NCBI GenBank assembly: GCA_023105745.1
Contig: JALGQZ010000002.1
Coordinates: 45,498,997-45,562,996, forward strand
Origin: Austropuccinia psidii
Lineage: Eukaryota > Basidiomycota > Pucciniomycetes > Pucciniales > Sphaerophragmiaceae
Direction: 5' to 3'
Length of the DNA: 64,000 nucleotides
Shown here: positions 23,506 through 34,236 of the stretch, one piece after another
Position numbering within the stretch: position 1 is the first letter of the stretch
Layout: each line of letters begins with the position of its first letter
Position numbers and translations under genes: made by a program
Notes under the pieces: model-generated
Database searches by the model: none
What the model saw: only the letters and a program-made list of their open reading frames with translations
Told to the model about the DNA's origin: nothing

Positions 23506-23588
23506 TGTAAGTCAGTGTGCAGGTAACAAGGGCCATTGCAGAGGTGCAGTGGTATAGGGTGGATTGTTTGGTACCCTAATTCCTAACA
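23506..23588 (+). repeat. Right 83-bp terminal repeat of the miniature element
   Basis: This is a direct repeat of 23066-23148, bounded on the left by a purine run and on the right by the target repeat ATATC. Confidence 0.7.
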
Positions 23589-24105
23589 ATATCCACTATG
23601 GGTGTATCCAAACTGTTTGTAAGAATAATGTAGAATTAAGTGCCACAAACATGTATAATACTGTTCTTGGTAAAATTTTAACATGGGATTTCTCACATTC
23701 TAATTCTTTTTGCATGAAATTGATAAAAAACAATTATTTTATGTGGTATTCATGATGTGAAGCTGAAGTACTCTCCATATTACCACCTCATAGAGTTAAT
23801 TTAAGCTTATTCAATATGTGGAGCTGCCCTAGGGGAAATTTTGTGTGAAATCCAAATCTAGCCTTGAATCCAAGGATTTATTTGCTCAAAAAAATATTCA
23901 TCTTTTGTAGAATGAAAAATGAATAATTTTTAATATATGCATGATTTATGGGTTATGCATAGTTCCAAAATTTATTTGAATATTAATTTTGGCCTATTTT
24001 TGTATGTAAGATATACCTCAAGGCTCACATTTTGAAACCTCCTGGAACAATGGAGAAGGGGCTCACTCACACCAAAACCAAAAATAATTTTGACTTCATA
24101 ATTTC

Positions 24106-25515
24106 TGTCAGGCTGAGTCTATGATAGAGTGATAATAACAGTATATACAACTTTAACTATCACATTTACATGAGTAAAATGATAAAAAAAGGTTTTTAAT
24201 TTATATAAAGGGCTTTACTAAAAAGATTGAGTGGTGGTGAGAACCTTTGAAAGCCCTGGGTGCAGCCTTACCAATTGGATTATTATAATAAAGTCTACAA
24301 TAATTAAGATTATAATTATACCTGATTATTTTCCAAGAGTGTAGCTTCTTTTGACAGCTATAATATGTGGAAATTCAAGAGAAGGATGGGAATTTCTTTT
24401 CTGGCAGAGAAAAGGCCTCCTTTTATCCTGAAAAGGGCTGAAATGGACCTCTAGACCATCCATGTAGAGGAAGTGAAAAAAAGAATTACTTCAGAGTACT
24501 GACTTGTGGTTTTCACTAGGCATTTATTCCCTGTATTAGGCTCAGATGTGGTTATGAAACCACATCTTGGAAGCTTTCCCCATTACAGGTTGAAAACTTT
24601 CATCTGGGGACCACACAGCCCTCTTCTGACGTGTATGACACGTAGAATGCTGTACAGAACCTGTATGGGACCCCAGTTTTGACTGAACTATGAGATATTG
24701 AAGTACAAAAATGCTTTTTTGTCTGTTTGAAACCTCAGAATCATAGTTATGGGATAGTATCCCACAGAAAAGGTGTATTGGTCCAACTGTGGGATTTTAA
24801 CCTTAAAACAAGTATACCTCTGTGGGTTTGTGAGATATTGAGCTTAGAGTTGGTTCATTGTGTAGCTCTGGATGGGATCTCATTTGGTATGGGTACACTT
24901 TAATATGAAAATGTTTTTCCATGTACAATTTATGTTATTCAGATATATGATTTTCTCAATATCTGTGTGGAGCTTGTTTTCCCCATAACTTTTGTTCTAG
25001 ATGAGATATGGGGAAATGAATTACACTATCAGATAGCCCTGATTGTTCCCTTTCCAAAAGGACCCCACATTAATTATCTCACACTAAAACTGTAGAAGTT
25101 AGATGAGAGGTGAATATTTTCTTCACCCTTATTTGACCTTATTTTGGCTATAACTTCTGTAGTTTTGGTGTTAGCACAAGTTGGCTAGTACCATTGGATA
25201 TTCCAGACTTAGAGCTGCAATTTGAATACCCATTTTCTGGGGTTAAGCCTCTTTCTCTGGATTTCAGATGAGAGGTGAAAACTAAGGTTTATGCTCAGGA
25301 ACCAGTTTGAGCAGGGATCACTTTGTTATTCTTTGTCCTAAGATGATGGGACTTTTATATTTGGGAAGAGTTGATTTTCCTCTTTCTCTTTATACCTTTT
25401 GAGACAGTTTGGCTCAGCTCCATGTTTTGGTAGTATCTTAGACTTACCATTGGTTTATGGTATTATGGTATTTGGCTGTCATTCTTGTGCTCTGATTTTG
25501 AGTCACAGGCTGACA
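24106..25515 (-). repeat. 3' LTR of E4 (family 2), 1410 bp
   Basis: On the minus strand it begins TGTCAGCCTGTGACTCAAAA after a polypurine tract and ends GACTCAGCCTGACA. The start and the reverse complement of the end resemble each other (TGTCAGCCTG / TGTCAGGCTG), giving short imperfect terminal inverted repeats. Confidence 0.85.
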
Positions 25516-25527
25516 TACCCTCCCTCC
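25516..25527 (-). other. Polypurine tract of E4
   Basis: On the minus strand GGAGGGAGGGTA directly precedes the LTR start TGTCAGCC. Confidence 0.8.
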
Positions 25528-25539
25528 AAAACAGGCTCA

Positions 25540-26150
25540 TCATTGATGAGACTTTTCAGTCCTCCTAAAGGCCCTGAATATCCTTAGATGAAGGTTCCCA
25601 TCTGGTATGGCATCCTCTGCCAACCATTTGTCTCTGTCTTCTGTCTGGTTTTTAAATCTAACCAAATATTGTCTTTGGTCTTTACCATTAAGTCTAATAT
25701 TCCTGGCCTTTATGATCTTCTTCATAGGGCAATGAGAGTATTCTATTTCCACTATTTCTGGTGGAGTGGAAGTCTCCTTCCTGCAGGGGAACGTGTCCCC
25801 TCCTTTCTGGGAGTATGGTTTAACTATACTCACTTGGAATAAAAGGTGTCTCCTAGAGAATTCTTCTGTTATTCTAACCTCAACTGCATTTTTCCCTATC
25901 ATCTTAATGATAGTGAAGGGTCACACAAATTATTCTCTCATTTTCTTTGGTGTCTTGATATTATGGAAGTTTAGTGTAGACACTAACACCTGGTCCCCTC
26001 CTTTGAATTCTGGTTCCACATGTTTCTTATCATACCTCTGCCTATTGTATTCTTTAGCTTCCACTATGCACTAAGCAGATGTTTCACAAGCTTTCTTCCA
26101 CATTTCATGGAAGTCTTTGGCTGTGGGTTGGATATTCAGAAGATTTTTCT
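25540..26150 (-). pseudogene. E4 integrase C-terminus and chromodomain
   Basis: The open piece 25902-25540 carries the integrase tail (AVEVRITEEFSRRHLLFQVS), a proline-rich linker and a chromodomain-like end (KARNIRLNGKDQRQYLVRFK ... WLAEDAIPDGNLHLRIFRAF). The upstream part (to about 26150) continues the integrase C-terminal region in shifted frames. The E5 copy at 43304-43951 is closely similar. Confidence 0.8.
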
Positions 26151-27224
26151 TCAAGTGATCCACCCTTTCTCTACCAGTGAGGGTTCTTTCCCTGTGGCAG
26201 AGCTCTGGCTGGTGTTGTAAGCCAGTTGGATTTCCGGAAGGAGTGTGACCCAGTTCTTGGTGTACCCTTTATACTCCTTATACTCCATGCCATATGCACA
26301 TAATCTTCTGATTATGTCCTCCATTGTTTGGATCATCCTTTCAGCAAAACCATCTATCTGTGGATGGTAGGCTGTATGAAATGCTAGTTTTGTTCCAAGA
26401 ATGTAATAGAGTTTGATCCAAAATTCCAATGTGAATTTCGGGTCCCTATCACTGATCATGATCTTTGGGACTCCACATGTGGATATGATATTACTCCAGA
26501 ATAACAAGGATGTATCCATAGCTGTGTCTTCCTTGTGAAATGGTAGGCACCTGACACTTTTACTATACCTATGAACTATGAACAGGCAAGCATTGAAATT
26601 TTCTTTGCCTCCTGGGACTAGTCCTGTGATCCAGTCCATGTTGATGGTTTCCCATGGGTGTTTGGGTTTTTCTATGTGTTGAAGTAGCCCATATTTCATC
26701 CCATGCTTTCTGTTTTCCTTTTGGAATCTTTGATGAGTGTTGATATATTCACTCAGCTATTGTTCCCATTTGGGCCACCAAGCTGTGCTTGCTACTCTTT
26801 TTCTGGTCCTGTCTTCACTCATATGTCCTATATAGGGGAAGTCATGACATTCTTGCAGGATCAGGGATATATGGTCCCTTTCTATCACTGAGAGGGAAAT
26901 TTTATGCTTCTCTCTGTGAAAGAGTACTCCATCTATAAGAGAAAGCTTTCTATTCTTATAGTCCCTCAACCACGGCTCCACTAACTGGTAGTCCAGTTCT
27001 GGGCTCTTATATTTCTGTTGAAGCAGTTGTAACAATATGCCACACTGTTTGTGTTTTTCATAAGTCTTCATCACTGCACCAAAGAGCTCATTATGTAGTT
27101 CTGAGTAGTTTATTCCCAATATGGTAGTTTCTGTTCCTTCTGATTCAGTTTCTTCAATGTCTGGGGTACCACCTTCTGGTTCCCATTCAGAAAATCTGAA
27201 GTTTTTCCTCCTGTCTATTTCCAT
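26151..27224 (-). pseudogene. E4 integrase zinc-binding and catalytic regions
   Basis: The upstream piece 27224-26757 holds the N-terminal region with ILQECHDFPYIGHMSEDRT, the HH half of the zinc-binding motif. The downstream piece 26699-26151 is an almost intact core with D in [12 protein letters not shown] in MISDRDPKF and E in [13 protein letters not shown] frameshift or stop lies between them near 26700-26757. The core spans about 180 residues without interruption, making it one of the best kept catalytic domains in the window. Confidence 0.85.
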
Positions 27225-27536
27225 AAAATGGATAGGAATCTTGGCTGCTACTTCAGGGTCATAAGTTGGGTTAATCTTGACATTATTGAGTGGCCAACTA
27301 CTGAGACTATCTGCATTTGTTGGGCCTTTTCCTATGATTTAGATGATGTTCATAGCACCTCTATACTCTTGGATGGCTATTTTCCACCTCAATATGTGTC
27401 TATTAGTAGTCTTCATGTTCATTAAATACTTGAGTGCTGTGCAGTCCATTTACACCTCAAAGACTGCACCCTCCAGATAATAAGAAAGTTTCTATAGGTC
27501 CCACACTCAGCATAAGCATCCAGTCTGGGTTGCTCC

Positions 27537-27971
27537 TCACCTAGCTTCTGAATCCTTTGGTTTGCTGGAGATATAGAATATTACCCCTTCCCTTGGTTCA
27601 CCATCCACAATTTGTCTTTGGTGCAGGGTAGCTCCCAATCCTTGACTGCAAGCTGCATCTATGTACAACTTGAATGGTAATTCAAAGTAAGGGAGTATCA
27701 GGACATGTGCATTGGTGAGTTTATGTTTTATCCTCTCAGATGCATCCCTCCTTGCCTTAGTAATTTCAAAAACTATATCTTTGGAACATAACTTGTATAG
27801 ACTACTAGCTATTTGGGAAAAGGTTTTGATGTGGTTTCTGTAGTAGCTAGCAAACCCAAGGAGAGATTCCATCTGTTTGATGTTCTTTGGTACTGGTTTT
27901 TTCAGTACTTCTGCTACTTTATTCTGGTCTATGGCAAGACTATGGCTGGAGACTTTATGTCCTAGCACCAA
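27537..27971 (-). pseudogene. E4 RT connection and RNase H
   Basis: This open piece of 144 residues shows GHKVSSHSLAIDQNKVAEVL, QMESLLGFASYYRNHIKTF and the RNase H start LYIDAACSQGLGATLHQRQ with its first catalytic Asp. The remaining RNase H (about 27225-27536) is readable only in broken frames, including a remnant of the HTNADG-type end. Confidence 0.8.
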
Positions 27972-28800
27972 TATTTCTTTCTGGCCAAAATTGCACTTGT
28001 TAAGTTAAATTTTCAGATTGATGGGTTTGCATTTACTGAGGACTGTGTCTATGTACTGCACATGGTCTTCCCATGTCTCTGAGCATATAATGATGTCATC
28101 AATGTATACTACCATCCAGCCTTCCAAGATTTCTTCCTGAAATATTGTGTCCATCATCCTTTGGAAGCGGGCTGGTGCATGTTTGATGCCAAATGGAGTC
28201 TTGGTATACTCATATATACCCATATGGCATATAGTTATGAGTAACTTCATGGAGTTTGGTTTAACTCCATTCTGATTGAAAGCTTTCATACAATCCATCT
28301 TGATTATATATTTGGCTTTTTCCAGCTTTTTCAGGGCATGGGGTATCCTTGGTATAGGTTACCTATCAGCTTTTGTATAGTTATTTAGGGCTCTGAAGTC
28401 CCCACACAGCCTATATTTGGAATCATTCCAGGTGATAACTACAGGAGTGGTGATTTCCACTATTTCATCATGTCCATCTTCCTGATGAGATCCATGTCTA
28501 GGAGTTCATTGACTTGTTTCCCAATTTCTTTCCTAGTTTCCAGGCATACTGGGTATGGAGGTCTTCTCAGCATGGGTGGATAAGGTCTCTCCACATATAG
28601 ATATAATTCTATATCATGGCCTCTGATTCTTCCAAAAGGTTCTTCACCAATGGAAAATTCTGTTCAATTTTTTCTCAGGATTTTTGGTAAACTCAGTTTC
28701 TGTTTACTAGTGAGGTTAGGGCTGAATTGGCCCTCTCTAAATTCATTCAGTAATTCTTCTAGGGGTTCATGGGTGGACATTTGGTATATATCAAGTGAAA
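27972..28800 (-). pseudogene. E4 reverse transcriptase
   Basis: The open piece 28298-28005 carries MDCMKAFNQNGVKPNSMKLL, MPFGIKHAPARFQRMMDT-like residues and an intact catalytic Y-I-D-D box (VVYIDDIIICSETWEDH). Upstream, the first RT motifs (RRPPYPVCLETRKEI-like) are spread over broken frames to about 28800. By homology with E5 the start should lie near 28690. Confidence 0.8.
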
Positions 28801-28821
28801 ATTTCTTTTCTTTGTTTGTAC

Positions 28822-29193
28822 CTATGGTAATATGCCTTTTTTACTATTCTTGATATCAATGCCATTCATCCTCTGGTAGTCTGTTCCCAGTAAAAATCCT
28901 TGGATGTGGGCATCTTCAAGCACAACAAACTCTGGGTTGATGCTGATTTTACCTTTCCTATGAGGTAGAATTATCTCTTTTATAATTGTCCCAATGGATG
29001 TCATCTTTCCTGATGCACTTTTGAAATTATTTTCTTTGGTTGGAAAGAGATGCTTCTCCCAATTTGAGAAGTCGTTTTCCAGATATTCTCTGGCCACTAT
29101 TGAGCGGTGTGCCCCACTTTCAATTATCAATGGCTGTTGAGCATTGTCAATACAAACAGTCATCTTTGTGGCTGTCCCATTGATATATTCCAT
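28822..29193 (-). pseudogene. E4 aspartic protease region
   Basis: This open piece has VCIDNAQQPLIIESGAHRSI and FLLGTDYQRMNGIDI. The usual active-site D-S-G reads E-S-G here, while E5 keeps D-S-G (DSGAHCSIVA). The Glu change would be expected to abolish activity. Retropepsins cut the Gag-Pol polyprotein. Confidence 0.8.
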
Positions 29194-29319
29194 CCCTTTA
29201 GTTTGTGTGACTATGAATTTTTGTGCATCTTATGTGTGTTTACACAAGTTTTTATTGGCAGTGTCTTGTGGCATTCCTGGTTCTAACTGTATTTCCTGAA
29301 TTTGAAATTGGTTTTCCTC

Positions 29320-31694
29320 TTAGTAATCAACTAAAGATTCTTCCCTTGGGTCTTGGTCTTCATAAGATTTTTCTCTGGTGCCATTGCTCATAGAGTCTGA
29401 TTCAGAATCCTCTGTTGGGGATTCCTCCTCTGGGACTTGTTCAATGGCATAGACTTTCTTCTTTTCCTTTGGACAGTTGATGGCATATTGATCTGTTGAG
29501 CCACAATTGTGACAAGATTTTTTCTTCTTAGGCACTTCTGCCACTCTTTCTTTGGATTTAACTTTGAATTCCACCCTTAAATATTGTTTCTCTTTGAAAC
29601 TAATTCTTCTATATTGGGAATATTTCCCCCTTTTTTTCCTTACATCTTGGAAGGTGTTTACAATGTCATCTAGAGTGCAAATTTGGTTGCATCTGCATTT
29701 TTCTGCATGCTCTAGCTCTCCTGGAATTTGTGTCAGGAGTTTGTGATTCCTCATCTAAATATACATTTGAGGAGCAATGGCTTTGTGTCTTTTAGACTTT
29801 CTAAGACACCACTCAGATGGATCTTTGTCCACATAGTACTTTTCATTTTCAAATTACATGGTCTTTTGCCATATCTGGGTACTATTGCTTTACTTTTGGA
29901 ATATTTGACTTTTCCACCATGGCCAGTTCCTTCTGGCATGGATTCTTTCATCTCTGTGTACCAAATACTAGCATGTCCTTTGAATATTGTATTCAATCTA
30001 TCAGTTATCCAGTAATCTGGTATTCTTGGTACATCAATGAAAATTTCATCAATATAATTAATGAGTTCCATATGATCATATTCTCCTGTGCCAGAGAATT
30101 AGGACTAGATTTAGGGCGCAGGAAGCTGTCTTAATGCTTCCTTCTCAGAATAAGACATGCTATCTCCATCTTTCTCTTGAGATGGAGACCTTGCCTTATT
30201 CTCAACCAAGGAATCCAGTTTGATGTACTCTTGGTGGTATGGATTATCCAAACCATGACCTTGTTCATGGGGCTTCATGTTGTGGTAGACATGAAACAAT
30301 TTGTATAACTCTTGGTCCAGACAAACCCTGTCCCTTTCTCAGTGGTTTTGCTCTTCAAAGACTTAATTCAGTCTTTTATTGGTTTCTTCAGAGGACTTGC
30401 TTAGTTGAGAATGACCTTCTTTAAGGGGTTTGACTATTTCGTCCATTGAGGCTGTTTATTTTTCCACCTTCAAATGGCTTTCTTGGAGCTCTGAAAACTG
30501 TTTTTGAGTTTTCTCTGCATATTTGAACATTTGAAACCACATTGCATCACTTTTTAAGTTACTCTCAGGGGTAACAACACTGTGTTCATTCTGAGTGGGG
30601 GTAATATTTCTATTATTGGGGCTTCTGATTCTAGAAGTATTTACAACTATTTCTGGCTCTTGTGTACTTCTTTCACCAAGTCCAAAAGCTTCCGGATCAT
30701 TGGGTGTGACTCTCTCTGCCTTTGGCTGAAAGAAGTCTTGTTTTTTCCCTTTTATACTTGTCTTTTCCTGCAAACTACCTGGGATTTTGAAGAATGGTAA
30801 CTATTGGCTACTAATCTGATGGTGCCTGAAAGGTTTGAAGCCACTGGAGAGTTGGGTTGGTCTACCCCTTGTGAGCCTGAAGGAATCAGAGTAGGCTCTG
30901 TCTGGTTCAGTTGTTCTTCTATAGCTTGGATAGTGGCTTTATTTTCCCTTATCCTGGTTTCCCTCTCCTGCAGGAGTTTTAACTTCCTGTTGAAATTCCA
31001 TCCTTTGGTGATTACCATAAGTTGTTTGAAGGGTATTGCTTTGAGACATATCTTCTGGAAACTTGCTCCAAGTTCTTCCCAGTTGGATGCTAGGTTGAAC
31101 CTCTTGTTTTCCATGCTCCATTGGAAAATATCTTTGAGGAGTTGGTGGAGCTGAAGAACTTAATCCATATCCTTCCAGTCCTCTGGTTTGAGTTTTCTGT
31201 TGAATTGGAAAGTGAATGCTAGAGTGGGTATAATTTCCCTCAGTGTCTGGCTATCCACCACTGTGTCCAAGGTGTCCTCTTCCAAGCCTTCTCTTTCCTC
31301 TGGCTGGTTCCTTGGGATTCCAATGTTCCTGAGGTGTACAGGTGACATATCATTGTTTGAAAGCAGTCAGCAACTTGATTTTCTTTTGGTATCTACCTTT
31401 GACTGTTTCTTGTATAACTTTGTTATCTACTGCTTTGGGAAATTTTCCTTTAGAGGTTACAACTGGGTTAATTGTGGTAATCCTCCCTGTGCAAGTTATC
31501 AAGGTTGGTTTACCCTGTATTGATTCAGGGTTTTGCGGTTTTCTAATTCTCTGAGTGGCAATTTTTGTCCACTTCTTGGCTGTAATGAGGCTTTCACTGT
31601 GTGTCTTTCCTTTTCCCTTGCCTTCTGGTTCTGAAGTTATCACTGGTGTACTACCTTGTGATTGGGTTTCAAGTGGTAGGAAATATTCTTCCAC
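29320..31694 (-). pseudogene. E4 gag with zinc knuckle, broken
   Basis: Gag pieces run from 31694 down to 29320: the N-terminal region (31694-31350, LETQSQGSTPVITSEPEG), an acidic region (31348-31160, EEDTLDTVVDSQTLREIIP), a helical segment (31114-30752, NKRFNLASNWEELGASFQ), a central coiled-coil-like part (30773-30456), the capsid-like region (30071-29751, MELINYIDEIFIDVPRIPDY) and the nucleocapsid (29754-29320). The knuckle reads CHNCGSTDQYAINC, with Gln in place of the zinc-binding His that E5 retains. Pieces are separated by frameshifts. Confidence 0.8.
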
Positions 31695-31812
31695 TGAATC
31701 AAAGAGGAAAAAGAGGGCTTATGTTAGTTAAGACTTCTTAAAATTCTGTTTTCATGTCTAATAATGGCCTCTGGGAAATATATTCCTATATTATTCCCTG
31801 TTATTAAGAACT

Positions 31813-33232
31813 TGTCAGCCTGTGACTCAAAGCTAGAGTGTAAGTATGACAGCCAAATACCATAAATCAATGTTATAACCAAGATACCACCAAAGCATGG
31901 AGCTGAGCCAAATCAGCTCAAAAATTATTAAAGGAAAGAGGAAACTCACCCCTTTCCAAATATACAAGTACCATCACCATAGGACAAAGAATAACAAAGT
32001 TGTTGCTGAGCATAAACCTTAATTTTCACCTCTCATCTGAAATACAGAGTAAGAGGGTTAACCACATCAAATTGGTATGCAAAATGAAGCTCTAGGTTAG
32101 GGCTATCCAATGGCACCAGCCAAACGTAGCTGGCACCAGTATTACAGAGGGTATGGCCAAATTCAGGCCAAATAAGGGTGAATAAAACATTCACCTCTCA
32201 TCTAACTTCTACAGTTCTGTGTGAGATACCTAAAGGGGGTCTTTTTGAAAACAGCACAATTAGGGCTATCTGATTGTGCCATTCATTTCCCCATATCTCA
32301 TCGAGAACAAAAGGTATAAGGCAAACAAGCTCAATACAGCTTTTTGCCTAAAACACGCATATGTACAAAGCTCTTGTACATGGCATAACTTTGCCATACC
32401 CAATTATAGCCATATCAAATGCGGTACCATTGTGTAGAACACATACAGGGCTACACACCGAACCAATTTTGAGGTTGATATCTCAAAAACTGACAATGTT
32501 ATGGCTGTTTTAAGGTCGAAATCCCACAGTTTGGCCAATACAGCCTTACCATGGTTTAATATCCCATAACCATAGTTGTGTGGTGTCAAACAGATGAAAA
32601 AGCTTTTTTTTGATTCAATAAATCATATTTCATTCAATAATGGGCTCCCATACAGGTTCTGTACAGCATTCTACGTGTCATACACATCAGAATCAGGCTG
32701 TGTGGTCCCTAGATGAAATTTTTCACCCTGTATTGGTTAAAACTGCACAGATGTGGTTTCAAACCCACATCTGAGCCCAATAAAGGCTATACAGGCCTTT
32801 TTTAAACCACAATCCTGTCCTTGAAAGTGAAAAATCTTAACTTCTTCTAACTGGAAAGGTCTAGTAGCCTTTTCACCCCATTTCAGGATAAAAGGAGGCC
32901 TTTTCACTTCCAGAAAAGGGATCCCCATCCTGCTCTTAAATTCCTACATAGTAAAACTGTCAAAAACAGTTATACTCTTGGAAAATGATAAGGTTATACT
33001 TTGAACCTAAGTATTGTAGCTCTTAGTATAGTAATCCAACTGGTAAGACTGCACCCAGGGCTTTCAGCAGCGCTCACCACCACTATATCATTATAGTAAA
33101 GCCCTTATTATCTTATTTCAAAACCCTTATTACAATCAACAAACCTTTCTATTACTATCTTTTACCATGTCACAGTCATAGGTAAAGCCTTTAAATACAG
33201 TTACACACCTTTATCATAGACTCAGCTTGACA
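31813..33232 (+). repeat. 5' LTR of E5 (family 2), 1420 bp
   Basis: It begins TGTCAGCCTGTGACTCAAAG and ends ATAGACTCAGCTTGACA, with three bases before the primer-binding site. It is matched by 43979-45415 and, inverted, by both E4 LTRs. Confidence 0.88.
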
Positions 33233-33235
33233 TTT

Positions 33236-33247
33236 TGGGGGCCTGGC
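33236..33247 (+). other. Primer-binding site of E5
   Basis: TGGGGGCCTGGC lies three bases after the LTR end CA. The identical 12 bases are at the E4 site (45847-45858, minus), and the core is shared with E3. The tRNA is not identified. Confidence 0.7.
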
Positions 33248-33822
33248 AGTGTTTTTTTAACTTTCTGGACCTTATAAGTACGTTTTTTCTCTTATTTTCT
33301 CTATTCTGACAAATGTTTTTACCTTTTTAGGCATAATTTCTTAATAAAATATATATAATATTTATCTTATACATTTTTTATAGTGGTATATGTCATATAC
33401 CACTATTATCTTTCTTCTTTAAATCAAATTGTGGCATGGTTGATTATAATTTAATCATCACAACAACCCTTATTTTTGGCATGTTTTACATATAAAATCA
33501 CTTTTGAGCCATTAATAAAAGTCCTTTGTCAATTGATATAAAGACACCTCTTACTGTAAAACAAATAGTTGAGGCATGGTTGATACCACTTTTATCAGAT
33601 TATCCTTGCTAATTGCATGTTATTCTGTGAGATACTGGCATACAAACAGTATACTAGGTATCTGAAAGCTGTATTTCTGACGTGAAATTGTTAATTCAAG
33701 TACACTGTCATTATACAAGGGCATATTGTAGTAACATACAATCCCAGAGGCTGTTCTGAGATGTGAAAACAGAATTTTAAGAAGTCTTAACTGAAATTAA
33801 GCCCTTTTTTCTGTTTGATTCA
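33248..33822 (+). other. E5 5' leader, no gene seen
   Basis: This is an untranslated leader homologous to the E4 leader (31695-31807 plus 45416-45846 on the minus strand). It ends with a pyrimidine-rich tract and TTGATTCAG directly before the gag frame, which resembles a splice acceptor and is conserved in E4. Confidence 0.6.
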
Positions 33823-34170
33823 GTGGAAGAAAACTACATACCACTAGAGACCCGGTCACAGGCCAACACACCAGTGACACCCTCAGAACCAGAGGGCAGC
33901 AAGGGCAAACAAAAGAGGCACAGTGAAGGCCTGATTACAGCAAAGAAGTGGAGACCCATTGCCACTCAGAGAAATAGAAAACCGCCAAGCTCTGCTTCAA
34001 TACAAGGTAAACCAACCTTAACCACTTGTACAGGGAAGATTACCATAATTAGCCCAGTTGTAACCTCTAAAGGTAAATTTCCAAGATCAGCATCCAACAA
34101 ATTTCTACAAGGCACAGTCAAAGGTAAATACCCTAAGAGCATAAAGTTTTTGACTGCTTGCAAACACTGA
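33823..34170 (+). pseudogene. E5 gag N-terminal piece
   Basis: An open frame of 115 residues, rich in Ser, Thr, Pro and Lys (LETRSQANTPVTPSEPEGSK), is homologous to the E4 piece 31694-31350. It is the variable N-terminal region of gag without a known catalytic role. The frame ends in a stop just upstream of an inserted segment; the next gag block resumes beyond that segment at about 36050. Confidence 0.75.
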
Positions 34171-34236
34171 TATGTCACCTGTACACCTCAGAAACCTTTT
34201 TTTCAAAGGGATCAACCAGAGGACAGAGAAGGCTTG

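Larger units (their letters stand above)
23066..23588 (+). mobile_element. Miniature terminal-repeat retroelement (TRIM-like), 523 bp
   Basis: Two direct terminal repeats of exactly 83 bases (23066-23148 and 23506-23588) both begin TGTAAGT and end CCTAACA, that is TG...CA. They differ at about 16 positions with no length difference. Target repeats GTATC (23061-23065) and ATATC (23589-23593) agree at four of five bases, and the S2 LTR continues directly across them. A purine run AGAGTAGGGGGAG (23493-23505) abuts the right repeat like a polypurine tract. The interior has no reading frame. These features together match a TRIM, a non-autonomous LTR retroelement that would borrow proteins from another element. 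A possible primer site (TGGCTGCAGCTC, near 23159) is uncertain. Orientation is set by the purine tract. Confidence 0.7.
19937..24029 (-). repeat. S2: inverted solo LTR (family 1a) carrying S3 and a miniature element
   Basis: Read on the minus strand it begins TGTGAGCCTTGAGGTATATC at 24029 and ends ...ACATCTTACA at 19937. It is interrupted by S3 (19950-21652) and by a 523-bp element (23066-23588). Without those insertions and their TSDs its length is about 1.86 kb, the family size. The flanking repeats CTTTG (19932-19936) and TTTTG (24030-24034) agree at four of five bases, and the E1 LTR continues directly across them. No internal retroelement genes remain. Confidence 0.8.

Noticed and set aside
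23084..23588. The repeated GGTGCAGTGGTGTAGGG segments as a tRNA-derived SINE dimer
   Set aside because: Box-A/box-B-like words are weak and badly spaced, while equal 83-bp TG...CA repeats, a purine tract and TSDs fit a TRIM better. I keep some doubt about it.
24030..24105. The 76 bases between S2 and E4 as an orphan spacer
   Set aside because: After the S2 target repeat (24030-24034) they align with the E2 LTR region 1385-1455 and fill the gap between the second and last E1 LTR pieces.
33966..34178. Minus-strand frames antisense to retroelement genes (here and at 31188-31554, 40149-40648, 54684-55094 and others)
   Set aside because: They mirror conserved coding on the other strand and have no motif of their own.
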